64,000 nucleotides of DNA from CAVVIH01 sp963748295 (GCA_963748295.1 CAVVIH010000008.1:62001-126000); one strand, 5' to 3'; positions 20,572 through 29,278 are shown, counted from the first letter of the stretch. Notes: generated from the sequence alone by a model not told the origin. A program made the numbers and translations.

Positions 20572-21294
20572 TCACTTTCGTGCGACGTGAATCGCCATCA
20601 ACCCGCCAAGCACCCGCTGCCAGTCGCAGCTCGAAAACCCGTTCTCCCGCGCGAGCCCGCAAACGCGGTCCGCTCCGGGATATCGGCGAATCGATTCGGG
20701 AATATAGCGATAGGTGTCGGGATCGCGGTGCAGCGCCAGGCCCAGTAGCGACCCCACCACCGACAAATAGCAGAGGTATACGGCTCGCACCGCGCGGTTC
20801 GACGGGCGATTGAAATCGAGCGACAGGAAGAGGCCCCCCGGACGCAGCGTTCGACTGATCTCGCGAAGCGCCGGCTCGATTGCGGGCACGTTGCGGATCC
20901 CATAGCCGCTGGTGATCAGATCGAACTGCCGGTCCTCGAACGGCAGCGCCATCATGTCGCCGACGATGAAACGTGCCGCCGCCGCGGGCGTTCGTTTTCC
21001 TGAGGCGATCTGCACCATCCGGTGCGTCACGTCGAGGCCGACCGCGCGGGCGCCGTGTCGCGCGAGGTCGAAGGTGATGTCGCCGGTCCCGCACGCAAGG
21101 TCGAGCGCGCGCATTCCCGGCCGGATCCCTGCCAGGGCAATGAGGCGATCCTTCCAGCGCCGATCGCGCCCGAAGGAAAGCAGGACGGTGATCAGATCGT
21201 AGCGGTCCGCAATCGTCGCGAAGAGCCTGCGCACGTAGGTGCGCTTGCGTTCCGCCGTCTCGAAGGCGTCGCGCAGGCGGACATCGTCGGGCAT
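20572..21294 (-). CDS. menG: Demethylmenaquinone methyltransferase (MenG/UbiE)
   Basis: A 240-residue SAM-dependent methyltransferase for the last step of menaquinone synthesis. Motif I is LDLACGTGDITFDLA near residue 60; other family landmarks are IADRYDLITVLLSFGRDRRWK and the late YRYIPESIRRYPGADRVCGLARENGF. The start ATG 21294 gives the normal N-terminus; the longer frame adds 13 unrelated residues. Divergent from the DtxR gene, 26 bases away. Confidence 0.92.
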   Translation of the reverse strand: MPDDVRLRDAFETAERKRTYVRRLFATIADRYDLITVLLSFGRDRRWKDRLIALAGIRPGMRALDLACGTGDITFDLARHGARAVGLDVTHRMVQIASGKRTPAAAARFIVGDMMALPFEDRQFDLITSGYGIRNVPAIEPALREISRTLRPGGLFLSLDFNRPSNRAVRAVYLCYLSVVGSLLGLALHRDPDTYRYIPESIRRYPGADRVCGLARENGFSSCDWQRVLGGLMAIHVARK

Positions 21295-21320
21295 CGAGAG
21301 CGGATGATAATGTACGAAGG

Positions 21321-22001
21321 ATGCTCGCCTCACAGACCGTCGAGAACTACCTGAAGGCGATCTATGTCGCGCAGGCCTCGAGCGACGATCCGGCGCGCCT
21401 CGTGCCGATGGGCCAACTGGCGAGCGCGCTCGGAGTCGTCCCGGGGACGGCGACGACGATGGTCAAGACGCTCGCGGACTCGGGGCTCGTGAGGTACGAG
21501 CCATACATGGGTGTACGGCTCACCGCTGCCGGCGAGAAGCTGGCGGCCATGGTGCTGCGCCGCCATCGTCTGATCGAGCAGTTCCTCGTGCAGGTGCTCG
21601 GGATGAACTGGAGCGAGGTCCACGAGGAAGCCGAGCGTCTCGAACACGCGGTTTCCGAGCGCCTGATCGACCTGATCGACGACATGCTGGGACGGCCGGC
21701 CGTCGATCCCCACGGCGACCCCATCCCCGGCCCCGAGGGCACCCTGAACCGGCGCGCCTACCCGGACCTGATGACCTCCCCGGTCAACACGCCCCTGGTC
21801 GTGACCCGCGTCACCGATCAGGAGGCCGATTTCCTTCGCTTCATCGAACAGCGTAACCTCAAGCCAGGCCAGAAGATAACCATCGAGTCCCGCGATCCTG
21901 CGTCCGACTCCGTCAGCATCCGGAGCGAGTCCGGCCAGCGCACCACCATTGGCGCGAGGGCCGCCTCGAAAGTGCTCGTAACAACCGATAAAGGGGAGTA
22001 G
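21321..22001 (+). CDS. DtxR/MntR-family metal-dependent transcriptional regulator
   Basis: A 226-residue regulator: winged helix (about 1-65, beginning SQTVENYLKAIYVAQ), metal-binding and dimerisation domain (about 66-140, with HRLIEQFLVQVLGMNW-EVHEEAERLEHAVS and DPHGDPIPG), then a FeoA-like SH3 domain (about 150-226). The metal ligands of the family (Cys/Met, Glu, His) are represented by the E-E-x-E-x-x-E-H helix. It lies upstream of the iron-uptake genes and probably binds the palindrome at 22101-22120, repressing them when ferrous iron is plentiful. Confidence 0.9.
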   Translation: MLASQTVENYLKAIYVAQASSDDPARLVPMGQLASALGVVPGTATTMVKTLADSGLVRYEPYMGVRLTAAGEKLAAMVLRRHRLIEQFLVQVLGMNWSEVHEEAERLEHAVSERLIDLIDDMLGRPAVDPHGDPIPGPEGTLNRRAYPDLMTSPVNTPLVVTRVTDQEADFLRFIEQRNLKPGQKITIESRDPASDSVSIRSESGQRTTIGARAASKVLVTTDKGE

Positions 22002-22003
22002 GA

Positions 22004-22069
22004 GCTTCCGGCTAAAGCCGGAAGCCACAGTGCAGTTGAGGTAGCGTCCGCCTTCAGGCGGAAGGACCC
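22004..22069. repeat. REP-like palindromic repeat cluster C
   Basis: Two copies between the regulator and the iron-uptake genes. The first (about 22005-22024) reads CTTCCGGC-TAAA-GCCGGAAG: compared with the common form, a G:C pair is flipped on both arms, so pairing is kept. The second (about 22046-22066) reads GTCCGCC-TTCA-GGCGGAAG. It begins three bases after the regulator stop codon and ends just before the promoter. Confidence 0.8.
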
Positions 22070-22074
22070 CCTTT

Positions 22075-22103
22075 TTGACATTCCGCACCGCCCGGCCTAT
22101 AAT
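22075..22103 (+). promoter_or_regulatory. Consensus sigma-70 promoter of the ferrous iron operon
   Basis: TTGACA at 22075-22080 and TATAAT at 22098-22103 with exactly 17 bases between them: both hexamers match the consensus perfectly. The first gene's AGGAG and start codon follow at 22127 and 22140. Such a strong promoter fits a transcript that is tightly repressed. Confidence 0.85.
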
Positions 22104-22120
22104 TTTGATTAGTCAAAATT
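22101..22120 (+). promoter_or_regulatory. Candidate DtxR-family operator
   Basis: AATTTTGA-TTAG-TCAAAATT is an inverted repeat with perfect 8-base arms. It overlaps the end of the -10 element and the expected transcription start, where a bound repressor would block RNA polymerase. The DtxR-type gene lies directly upstream. Confidence 0.7.
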
Positions 22121-22139
22121 CTGATTTAGGAGACCCTTG

Positions 22140-23159
22140 ATGAGTCCGTTCATGGTCGTGCTCGGCGCTCTGGCGGTCCTGCTGGCCGCGGGGCTGTTGG
22201 TACGGCTGCTCGATCGGCGTGAGAAGAGGCAGCAGCGGGCCAGGACCGAGGACGCCCTCAAACATTTGTTCGATCAGGAGTACCGCGGACGCAAGGGATC
22301 CTTCACGTCACTCGGCGGTGTGCTGCGGCTGGACGACCGCCGCTTGATGCAACTCCTCGCACGGATGCAGCAGCAGCGGCTCGTGGTCGCCTCGGGTCAG
22401 GAATTCCAGCTCACGACGGAGGGGGAACGGGTGGCGCGGCAGGTCGTCCGCGCCCACCGGCTGCTCGAGCGGTATTTCGCGGACGAGGCGCGGCTGCCGC
22501 TGCGCGACGTTCACGCCGCTGCCGAACGCCGCGAGCATGCGCTGACTCCCGATCAGGTCGAAGCGTTGTCAGCATCGCTGGGACACCCGCGGCGCGATCC
22601 CCATGGCGATCCGATTCCGGGACGAGATGGCGCGATCCCATCAGCGGACGATACGCCTGTGACGGCCTGGCCGTCCGATCGTTTCGGACGGATCACGCAT
22701 CTCGAGGACGAGCCACCGCTGGCGTTCGCACAGATTCTCGCGGAAGGCCTGCGCATCGGCCAGGTCGTGCGCATCCTCGAGAGCACCCCGGAACGCATCG
22801 TCCTGACCGATGGCGAGAGCGAATTCCGGCTGGCCCCGGCGGTAGCTGCCAACGTCTTTCTCGCACCCGCTGCGGCGCCGTCCGTCACCGGCCTGATCCC
22901 GCTGAGTGAATTGCGTGACGGCGAACAGGGCGAGATCGTCGCGCTCGATCCGTCGTGCCAGGGTTTCAGCCGCCGCCGGCTGATGGACATGGGCTTTACG
23001 CCGGGCGCACGCCTCGAGCCCGCGATCAAGACGTTCTCCGGCGATCCGCGCGGCTACCGCGTGCGCGGCACGCTGGTCGCCCTGCGCCACGATCAGGCGC
23101 GGCAGGTGCTCGTCAAGCCGGCGCAGCCACACGACACCAGGATGGAGCACGCGCGATGA
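22140..23159 (+). CDS. Membrane-anchored DtxR-like/FeoA hybrid protein
   Basis: A 339-residue protein with an unusual order: one N-terminal membrane helix (about 4-24), a basic stretch, a winged-helix-like region (about 45-100), a DtxR metal/dimer domain (about 105-165, with the same DPHGDPIPG motif as the regulator upstream), then two FeoA-like SH3 domains (about 190-245 and 250-325; the last shows RRRLMDMGFTPGARLEPAI). ATG 22140 follows AGGAGA. It overlaps the FeoB GTPase gene (ATGA). FeoA domains assist FeoB in ferrous iron import; the tethered sensor-like part is an inference. Confidence 0.8.
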   Translation: MSPFMVVLGALAVLLAAGLLVRLLDRREKRQQRARTEDALKHLFDQEYRGRKGSFTSLGGVLRLDDRRLMQLLARMQQQRLVVASGQEFQLTTEGERVARQVVRAHRLLERYFADEARLPLRDVHAAAERREHALTPDQVEALSASLGHPRRDPHGDPIPGRDGAIPSADDTPVTAWPSDRFGRITHLEDEPPLAFAQILAEGLRIGQVVRILESTPERIVLTDGESEFRLAPAVAANVFLAPAAAPSVTGLIPLSELRDGEQGEIVALDPSCQGFSRRRLMDMGFTPGARLEPAIKTFSGDPRGYRVRGTLVALRHDQARQVLVKPAQPHDTRMEHAR

Positions 23160-23971
23160 CGACGCACAACTGCGAGGCCTGTCCGGCCCACTCGCATCTG
23201 GCGCAAATGGGATTCAAGGTCGACAGCTTCGATCGCGTGGTGGCGCTCGCGGGCAATCCGAACACCGGCAAGTCGACGCTGTTCAACGCGCTGACCGGCT
23301 TGAAGCAGCACACGGGCAACTGGCCGGGCAAGACGGTCACGCGCGCCGAGGGCGGGTTTCAGTTCAACAGCGTCCGCTACAAGCTCGTCGATCTTCCGGG
23401 CACCTACTCGCTGCTGTCGGCGTCGGCCGACGAGGAAGTCGCGCGCGATTTCCTGCTCTTCGGCACGCCGGATTGCACGATTGTCGTCGCCGACGGCACG
23501 GCGCTCGAACGCAACCTGAATCTGGTGCTGCAGGTGCTCGAGATCACCGGCAAGGTCGTCGTCGCAATCAATTTGATGGACGAGGCGCGCCGCAAGGGCA
23601 TCGACGTCGACGTGCGCAGCTTGTCGCGCGACCTCGGCGTTCCCGCCGTGCCAGTGGTCGCCCGCACGGGCGAGGGGATGAATGCGCTGCTCTCGTCGGT
23701 GGAAGGTGTCATCTCGGGGGAGATCCAGACGAAGCCGCGGCGGCTGGAGGGAACGACGGAGTTCAACGCGGCAATCGCGGAGCTGGTGCCGCTGATCGAG
23801 GCGGCCGCGCCAGGCGTTCCGAATGCGCGCTGGATTGCCATCCGGCTGCTCGACGGCGACGGCCGGGTCGAGCGTTCGCTTCGGACCGGCGAGCTCGCCG
23901 AACTGGTGGCGCGGCAGCAGCAGCCCGACGATCGGTTCTCGCGCAAGATTGCGCTACAGGGGGCACAGTGA
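23156..23971 (+). CDS. feoB: FeoB N-terminal GTPase, separate protein
   Basis: A 271-residue protein equal to the soluble part of FeoB. It has G1 GNPNTGKST, the G2 region HTGNWPGKTV, G3 DLPGTYSL, G4 NLMDE, and a helical regulatory region to residue 270. The N-terminus carries C-x-x-C (NCEACPAH), not usual in FeoB, which could bind metal. It overlaps both neighbours: ATGA with the upstream gene and GTGA with the FeoB membrane gene. Split FeoB proteins occur in this phylum, so this is likely natural. Confidence 0.9.
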   Translation: MTTHNCEACPAHSHLAQMGFKVDSFDRVVALAGNPNTGKSTLFNALTGLKQHTGNWPGKTVTRAEGGFQFNSVRYKLVDLPGTYSLLSASADEEVARDFLLFGTPDCTIVVADGTALERNLNLVLQVLEITGKVVVAINLMDEARRKGIDVDVRSLSRDLGVPAVPVVARTGEGMNALLSSVEGVISGEIQTKPRRLEGTTEFNAAIAELVPLIEAAAPGVPNARWIAIRLLDGDGRVERSLRTGELAELVARQQQPDDRFSRKIALQGAQ

Positions 23972-25428
23972 GCAGCGATAGCAACGCCTTGCCGCTTCCG
24001 GTCATCCGGCGGGCGGCGCCGGGCACCGCGCGGAAGACGACCGATGCCGAATCGGTGATCGAGCGCGCGGAGGAGCTGCGCCGCGGGCTCACGAACAACT
24101 TCCGCGACGAGGCGGTCAGCTCGATCTACGCCGAAGCGGAGCGGATCTCGCAACGCTCGGTCCACCGCGGAGAGCACAGCGCCAAGCTCGATTGGGATCA
24201 GCGCATCGATCGGATCGTGACGTCACCGGTGTTCGGCCTGCCGCTGATGCTCCTGATCCTGGCGGTCGTGTTCTGGCTGACGGTCGCCGGCGCGAACGTG
24301 CCGTCCGCAATGCTCGCGAGCGGGTTCTTCTGGTTCGAGGAGCGCGCGGCGGCGCTGTTCGATGCGGCGGGCGCGCCGTGGTGGGTCACCGGGTTCATCT
24401 GGCACGGCGTCTATCGCGGGCTGGCGTGGGTGGTCAGCGTGATGCTCCCGCCGATGGCGATCTTCTTCCCGCTCTTCACGATCCTGGAAGATCTCGGCTA
24501 TCTGCCGCGCGTGGCGTTCAACCTCGACTTCCTGTTCAAGCGCGCCGGCGCGCACGGCAAGCAGGCGCTGACGATGGCGATGGGCTTCGGCTGCAACGCG
24601 GCGGGCGTCATCGCGACACGGGTGATCGACTCGCCGCGCGAGCGGCTGGTCGCGATCCTCACCAACAACTTCGTCCCGTGCAACGGGCGGTTCCCGACGC
24701 TCATCATGCTGGCGACGATTTTCGTCGCGGCGGCATTCCCGCCGGTGATCGCGTCGCTCGCCGCGGCCGGCGCCGTCGTCGCGATCGTCGTTCTCGGCGT
24801 GGTGTTCACGCTGTTGATGTCCTGGCTGCTCTCGAAGACGGTGCTGAAGGGCGAGGCGTCGACGTTCACGCTGGAACTGCCTCCTTACCGGCGCCCGGGC
24901 ATCGCCCGCATTTTCTACACGTCGCTGATCGACCGCACGCTGTTCGTGCTGTGGCGCGCGATGCTGACCGCGGCGCCTGCCGGCGCGGTGATCTGGCTGC
25001 TCGGCAACATTTACGTCGGCGGAACCAGCCTGGCGACGCACTCCGCGAACTTCCTGGGGCCGCTCGGCCACGCCATCGGACTCGACGGCGTGATCCTGCT
25101 CGCCTACGTGATCGCCATCCCGGCCAACGAGATCGTCGTGCCCACGATGCTGATGGTCTACGCCGGAGGCGCGATGATGAGCGACATGGAATCGATGAGC
25201 GAGTTGCGCACGCTGCTCGTCGATCAGAACGGCTGGACGCTGCTGACCGCGATCAACCTGATGCTGTTCTCGCTGCTGCACAACCCGTGCGCGACGACGA
25301 TACTCACGATCTACAAGGAAACGCTCAGCGCCCGCTGGACCGCGCTCAGCGCGCTGATGCCGCTCGCCGTCGCCTTCCTCGTCACGTTCCTGACGGCGAC
25401 GATTGCCCGGCTGCTTGGCTGGGTGTAA
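23968..25428 (+). CDS. FeoB C-terminal membrane transporter, separate protein
   Basis: A 486-residue membrane protein equal to the channel part of FeoB. After a soluble helical region (1-75) come about nine membrane segments with two Gate motifs; the conserved cysteines appear in MGFGCNAAGV, FVPCNGRFPT and LLHNPCATT, as in FeoB pores. The start is a GTG overlapping the stop of the GTPase gene (GTGA), so translation is coupled and the subunits should be made in equal amounts. Moves ferrous iron across the inner membrane. Confidence 0.9.
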   Translation: MSSDSNALPLPVIRRAAPGTARKTTDAESVIERAEELRRGLTNNFRDEAVSSIYAEAERISQRSVHRGEHSAKLDWDQRIDRIVTSPVFGLPLMLLILAVVFWLTVAGANVPSAMLASGFFWFEERAAALFDAAGAPWWVTGFIWHGVYRGLAWVVSVMLPPMAIFFPLFTILEDLGYLPRVAFNLDFLFKRAGAHGKQALTMAMGFGCNAAGVIATRVIDSPRERLVAILTNNFVPCNGRFPTLIMLATIFVAAAFPPVIASLAAAGAVVAIVVLGVVFTLLMSWLLSKTVLKGEASTFTLELPPYRRPGIARIFYTSLIDRTLFVLWRAMLTAAPAGAVIWLLGNIYVGGTSLATHSANFLGPLGHAIGLDGVILLAYVIAIPANEIVVPTMLMVYAGGAMMSDMESMSELRTLLVDQNGWTLLTAINLMLFSLLHNPCATTILTIYKETLSARWTALSALMPLAVAFLVTFLTATIARLLGWV

Positions 25429-25481
25429 TCCTGTTCAGCCGGAGAGTCCGCATCGGAGCTTCGGCTAGCCGGAAGCTACGG
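25429..25481. repeat. REP-like repeat cluster D (degenerate)
   Basis: Contains GAGCTTCGGCTAGCCGGAAGC (degenerate palindrome, about 25456-25477) and an upstream partial copy CAGCCGGAGAGTCCG. It occupies the space between the convergent feoB membrane gene and queC and ends one base before the queC stop. Confidence 0.7.
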
Positions 25482-26167
25482 TCAGCCGCGATACGCGGTG
25501 GGATCCGCGATCCCGGCGTCCCTGAACCCTTCGATGCGCTCGCGGCACTTGCTGCACCGCCCGCAGTGCTTCCCGCCTGACGGCTGCATGCAGGACAGCG
25601 TCAGCTCCATCGGCACGCCAAGTTCGGCGCCAAGCTTGATGACGTCCGCCTTGTGCATCTTCGACAGCGGCGCCTCGATCGCGATCGGCGACGCCAGGCC
25701 GGTGGACAGCGCCGCCGCCATCGCGCGGAAAAAGGCGTCGGTCGCATCGGGAAACGGGTTGCACGCCAGCGGACCGATCAGCACAGTCGACAGGCCGGTC
25801 CGGGCCATGTACACCGACGCTTTGGCGAGCAGCACGATGTTGCGCCCCTCGATGTAGACGTCCTCGTCGGGCGTGTCGTAGGCGGGCGCCGTGCCGCGGA
25901 TCGCCCAGTGTGTCTCCGGATAGACGTCCCGCATCTCGGCGTGCAGCGTGACCGGCGGTTTCACGTTCGCGAAAGGCGGGGTCGCCAGGAGCTTCGCCAC
26001 CATGGCCTTCTCCTCGGATTCCCACGCCAGGCCGACGCTCACGTAGATCGGCTGGACAACCTTGGGGCCGCGGGCGCCCCGGAGCCGCGGGCGTGCCGCG
26101 CGGCGTCCGCGAGGAGCACCGCGCTGTCGAGTCCGCCGGAAAACAGAACGGCCGTTCCTTGACCCAT
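25482..26167 (-). CDS. queC: 7-cyano-7-deazaguanine synthase QueC (single-base frameshift in this sequence)
   Basis: Converts carboxy-deazaguanine to preQ0 for queuosine synthesis, using ATP and ammonia. The ATG at 26167 starts GQGTAVLFSGGLDSAVLLAD, the PP-loop ATP motif, then the frame is lost; from PKVVQPIYVSVGLAW onward it continues in the next frame. One missing base between about 26070 and 26095 joins them into 228 residues, the normal length. The C-terminal zinc site is complete: C-x8-C-x2-C-x2-C in SCMQPSGGKHCGRCSKCRER. Divergent from queD. Confidence 0.9.
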
Positions 26168-26209
26168 AGAAAAGCGTTCCACTACGATCGGCTATTTGGA
26201 GCCGCGACG

Positions 26210-26611
26210 ATGTATCTGGTAACCAAGCGCATCGAATTCTGCTACGGACACCGCCTGCTCGACTACGACGGCGTCTGCAAGCATCCGCACGGACACAATG
26301 CGGTCGCCGAGATCGATGTTCGCACCGATCAGCTCGATCGCCGCAACATGGTGGCAGATTTTTCTGACATCAAACGGCTGGTCAAAGGCTGGATCGACCG
26401 CGAGCTGGATCACAAGATGATCCTGCGGCACGACGATCCGCTGGTGGCGCCGCTCAAGCAGCTTGGCGAGCCGATGTACCTGCTCGAGAGCAATCCGACG
26501 GTCGAGCGGATAGCGAAGCTGATCTTCGATCAGTCGAACGAGCTGGGGTTCGAGGTTATCGCGGTGCGGGTATGGGAGACGCCGAGCTCATTTGCGGAGT
26601 ACAGCGCATGA
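26210..26611 (+). CDS. queD: 6-carboxytetrahydropterin synthase QueD
   Basis: A 133-residue protein making the pterin intermediate of queuosine synthesis from dihydroneopterin triphosphate. Zinc histidines are in FCYGHRLL and HPHGHNA, and the catalytic cysteine precedes them in VCKHPHGH. The later DHKMIL and the C-terminal WETPSSFAEY motifs are family hallmarks. Start ATG 26210. It is divergent from queC with a 42-base gap; queE is not in the window. Confidence 0.92.
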   Translation: MYLVTKRIEFCYGHRLLDYDGVCKHPHGHNAVAEIDVRTDQLDRRNMVADFSDIKRLVKGWIDRELDHKMILRHDDPLVAPLKQLGEPMYLLESNPTVERIAKLIFDQSNELGFEVIAVRVWETPSSFAEYSA

Positions 26612-26617
26612 CACGTG

Positions 26618-26664
26618 CGACGGTGCGACGTGCTACTTGTCACGTGCTACGTGCTACGTGCTAC
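26618..26664. repeat. Short tandem repeat of CTACGTG units
   Basis: CACGTGCTACGTGCTACGTG follows two related GTGCGACGTGC words between queD and the DUF4097 gene; the last unit covers the TAG stop of the minus-strand gene. Similar CACGT-rich spacers are at 55379 and 61743. Confidence 0.6.
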
Positions 26665-27581
26665 ATGCTTCGGAGACGGATTGAGCCGTCGCCGGTTCTG
26701 ATCCGCAGGTTCTTGCCGCCGTCGCCGAGCCGGCCGCGCAGCGTGCGGCGGGCTTCGTGCCTTTCCTCGGAGTCCTTGTCGGCCTCGACGCCCTGATCGA
26801 GCCCGTCGATCTGAAGCTCATTGCGGATCGACCCGTCGCCGGTGTGGGCGTCGACCTGCGCGCTGAATCCGTTCGGCAGGTAAACGATGATGCCGCCATC
26901 GCCGGTGGTGATTTCCCAGTCCTCCGCCATGCGGCTTTCGGGTTCCGCGCGATACGTGATCGAACCGTCGCCGGTATGGATCTTCACGCGGGTGTTGCGC
27001 CCGGTGACGGTCACGCCGCCGTCGCCGGTTTCTATGTCGAGGCGCCCGTCGGCGTGGTTGACGGTCACCGAGCCATCGCCGGTATTGATCAGCAGATCAC
27101 CCCCGACCTCCGAGGCGCGGATGCTGCCGTCGCCGGTCCGAAGCTCGACGCGGCCGTTGACCCGTTCGATGCTGATCGAGCCGTCGCCGCTGCTGGCGAC
27201 GATGTTCGCGTGCCGCGGGACCGAGACGATCAGCTTCGCGCTGGCGGTGCGATTCATGCCGACGCCGCTGAAGCTCTCCGCGCGCGGCCGCTTGACCTCG
27301 AGCTCGATCCGCGCGCCGTTCTGCGACGTCCGGACATCCAGCGCATCCACCGCCTCGCGCGTCGGGCCGCGCTTCTCGATCTCGACGAGCACTTCTGTTT
27401 TGTCCCAGGATTGGATTTCGATCGAACCGTCGAAAGTGGTGAGGTGGAGCTCCGGAGTGCCGGCAACCGTGAACCGCTTCTCTTCCCGCACGATCTCGGC
27501 TTGCGTGTCGACGCTGACGACGCAGCCGGCGGCCAGGGCGCCGAGGAGAGCAAGACCGACACCCAGAGAAGCACATTTCAT
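26661..27581 (-). CDS. DUF4097-type beta-helix lipoprotein with TGDGSI repeats
   Basis: A 306-residue lipoprotein: signal peptide with lipobox LAAGC (cysteine about residue 20), then a beta-strand repeat domain of the DUF4097 (putative auto-transporter adhesin head) type. A [TS]GDG[SG][IV] motif recurs at least eight times at about 18-30 residue intervals from residue 130 to the end (SSGDGSIS, RTGDGSIR, NTGDGSVT, ETGDGGVT, HTGDGSIT and others), each likely one turn of a beta solenoid. The function of this family is not established; surface or envelope location is likely. Confidence 0.85.
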   Translation of the reverse strand: MKCASLGVGLALLGALAAGCVVSVDTQAEIVREEKRFTVAGTPELHLTTFDGSIEIQSWDKTEVLVEIEKRGPTREAVDALDVRTSQNGARIELEVKRPRAESFSGVGMNRTASAKLIVSVPRHANIVASSGDGSISIERVNGRVELRTGDGSIRASEVGGDLLINTGDGSVTVNHADGRLDIETGDGGVTVTGRNTRVKIHTGDGSITYRAEPESRMAEDWEITTGDGGIIVYLPNGFSAQVDAHTGDGSIRNELQIDGLDQGVEADKDSEERHEARRTLRGRLGDGGKNLRIRTGDGSIRLRSM

Positions 27582-27602
27582 ACCGGGATAGACGGGCGCC
27601 GC

Positions 27603-27663
27603 GGGGGCGGTGTTCCCAGAAAGGTGCCAGGTGCCAAGGTGCCGGGTGCCGGGTGCTTAGCGC
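27603..27663. repeat. GGTGCC tandem spacer repeat
   Basis: AGGTGCC is repeated at least five times with small changes (AAGGTGCCAGGTGCC, AAGGTGCCGGGTGCC, GGGTGC) in the space between the DUF4097 gene and the end of nagA. No gene or promoter is seen in it. Confidence 0.55.
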
Positions 27664-28846
27664 CTACGTGCTTTCGTGGACGAGCCGGCCGGCGATGCAG
27701 GTGTGCGTGACCCTCAAATCAGGGCCGAGAACGGCGAGATCGGCAAGTCCCCCCGGCATGATCGCGCCAAATCCTTGAAGATTCAGCGCCCGGGCGGGGG
27801 TGGTCGAGCACATCAGCGCGGCCTCGACGATTCCGACGCCGGCGGTCCGCACCAGCATCCGGAACGCCTGATCCATCGTCAGCACGCTTCCCGCAATCGT
27901 TCCGTCGTCGAGGTACGCGACCTCGCCGACGGTGATCGGTGCGTCCGCCGAGCAGCGCCTTGGAGCCGCGCGGACGGCCGGACCCCGCGGTGCCGTCGGT
28001 GATCGCCATCACCTTCGCCGCGCCTTTCGCGGCAAGCGCGACGCGGATCACGGCGGGATGGACGTGCACGCCGTCGCAGACGATCTCGGCCGCGACGTCG
28101 TCGCTCGAGAGCACCGCGCCGGCCAGCCCGGGCGCGCGGTGGGCCAGCGGGGTCATGCGGTTGAAGAGATGCGTGGCGTGCCTGGCCCCGGCCTCGATGC
28201 CGGCAAGCGCCTCCTCGTATGTCGCGCCCGAGTGCCCGAGCGATACACGATGGCCGTGCGCCACCAGCGTTCCGATCAGATCGATCGCACCGTCGAGCTC
28301 TGGCGCGAGCGTGACGATTCCAACTTCGCCGCGCGCCGCCGCGATCTCGGCAAGGATCTCGTCCCCGGTGAAGTCGCCCTCCGTCGATCGCTCGGCGGGT
28401 ACCCGCAGGCACTCGAGCGGCTGCGCGCCTTTGAAATCGGGATTGATGAAGTTGCTCTCGAGATGAGCCGGAAGCACTCGCGCGGCCGCCTGGTCGGGAC
28501 GTTCGCGCGCGGCGCGGATCCCGGCGAGCATTTGCCGCAGCACCGCCGGCGTGCAGGCGATGGAGGTGGGACAGAACGCGGTCACGCCGAACTTCGGAAG
28601 CTGCCGCGCGATCTGGCGCACGACGTCACCGCCGTCGAGCGCGTCCTTGCCGTCGACGCCGTGCACGTGGACGTCGATGAATCCCGGAACCACGTAATGG
28701 CCCGGCAGCCGCAAGTGTGCCGCGTTCGGCGCCGGCGGGAGCGTCCGCGGCGTCACCTCGACGATCCGGTCGCCGTCGATGACGACGGTCCCGCGGCTGA
28801 CGATGCAATCGGGGAGAACGATCTCGACTTCTGAGAACTGAATCAT
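27664..28846 (-). CDS. nagA: N-acetylglucosamine-6-phosphate deacetylase (single-base frameshift in this sequence)
   Basis: An amidohydrolase producing glucosamine-6-phosphate and acetate in amino-sugar recycling. Metal and catalytic residues: HVHG, the glutamate in HLESN, LGHSGAT, ATHLFN and the catalytic aspartate in ITDGT. The C-terminal part (ITVGEVAYLDDGTIAGSV, then LTMDQAFRMLV) is in the next frame; removing one base at about 27937 gives 393 residues, the normal size. It starts seven bases after the PIN-like gene. No nagB or transporter adjoins. Confidence 0.9.
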
Positions 28847-28853
28847 GCCGCAG

Positions 28854-29274
28854 CTATTCGCCGTCCGGCTGCACGTGCCGCAGCACCTTGCGTCCCTCGA
28901 GCGGCAGCGCCGGCGCGCCGTCGGCGCGGAACAGCTCCGCGTCCGCCTGCTTCAGCAGCCGGCGGAGCCATCTTTCGTCCGGCGCGGTTAACACGATCAC
29001 GCCCGCGCCTTCGGCCGGAGGAAAGCGGCGATCGTCGATGTAGTCGCGATCCAGCGTCACGAGCGTCCGGCCAAGCTGGCGCGCCAGCCGGTAGTGATGC
29101 AGGTCGGAGCGCCCGCCGCAGATCGTCGTGCTCGAGCACGAACAGCACGTCCCACTGCAGCGACGTGCGCATGTAGTCGACGACGCCGGACGGCAGGTTG
29201 GCGTCGGCGTAGATGCGCGGCGAGGACGCTACGCGCGCGGCGTGCGGGCCGAGTTCGGAAGACAGGGTCCCCAT
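28854..29274 (-). CDS. DUF5615-like PIN-related protein (single-base frameshift in this sequence)
   Basis: About 139 residues once one extra base near 29115 is removed. The first half ends RIYADANLPSGVVDYMRTSLQWDVLFVLEHDDLR and the second continues SDLHHYRLARQLGRTLVTLDRDYIDDRRFPP. The D-A-N-L-P start, the spaced aspartates and T-L-D-x-D-Y resemble the PIN-like DUF5615 family, suspected RNases often in toxin-antitoxin pairs. No antitoxin gene is adjacent; it lies between the deoxyhypusine-synthase-like gene (4-base gap) and nagA (7-base gap). About 30 variable residues precede the domain. Confidence 0.72.
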
Positions 29275-29278
29275 CGAC

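Noticed and set aside
23968..23971. FeoB split read as a frameshift
   Set aside because: Unlike the other breaks, the junction is a normal GTGA stop-start overlap, both parts are complete, and split FeoB is known in related bacteria.
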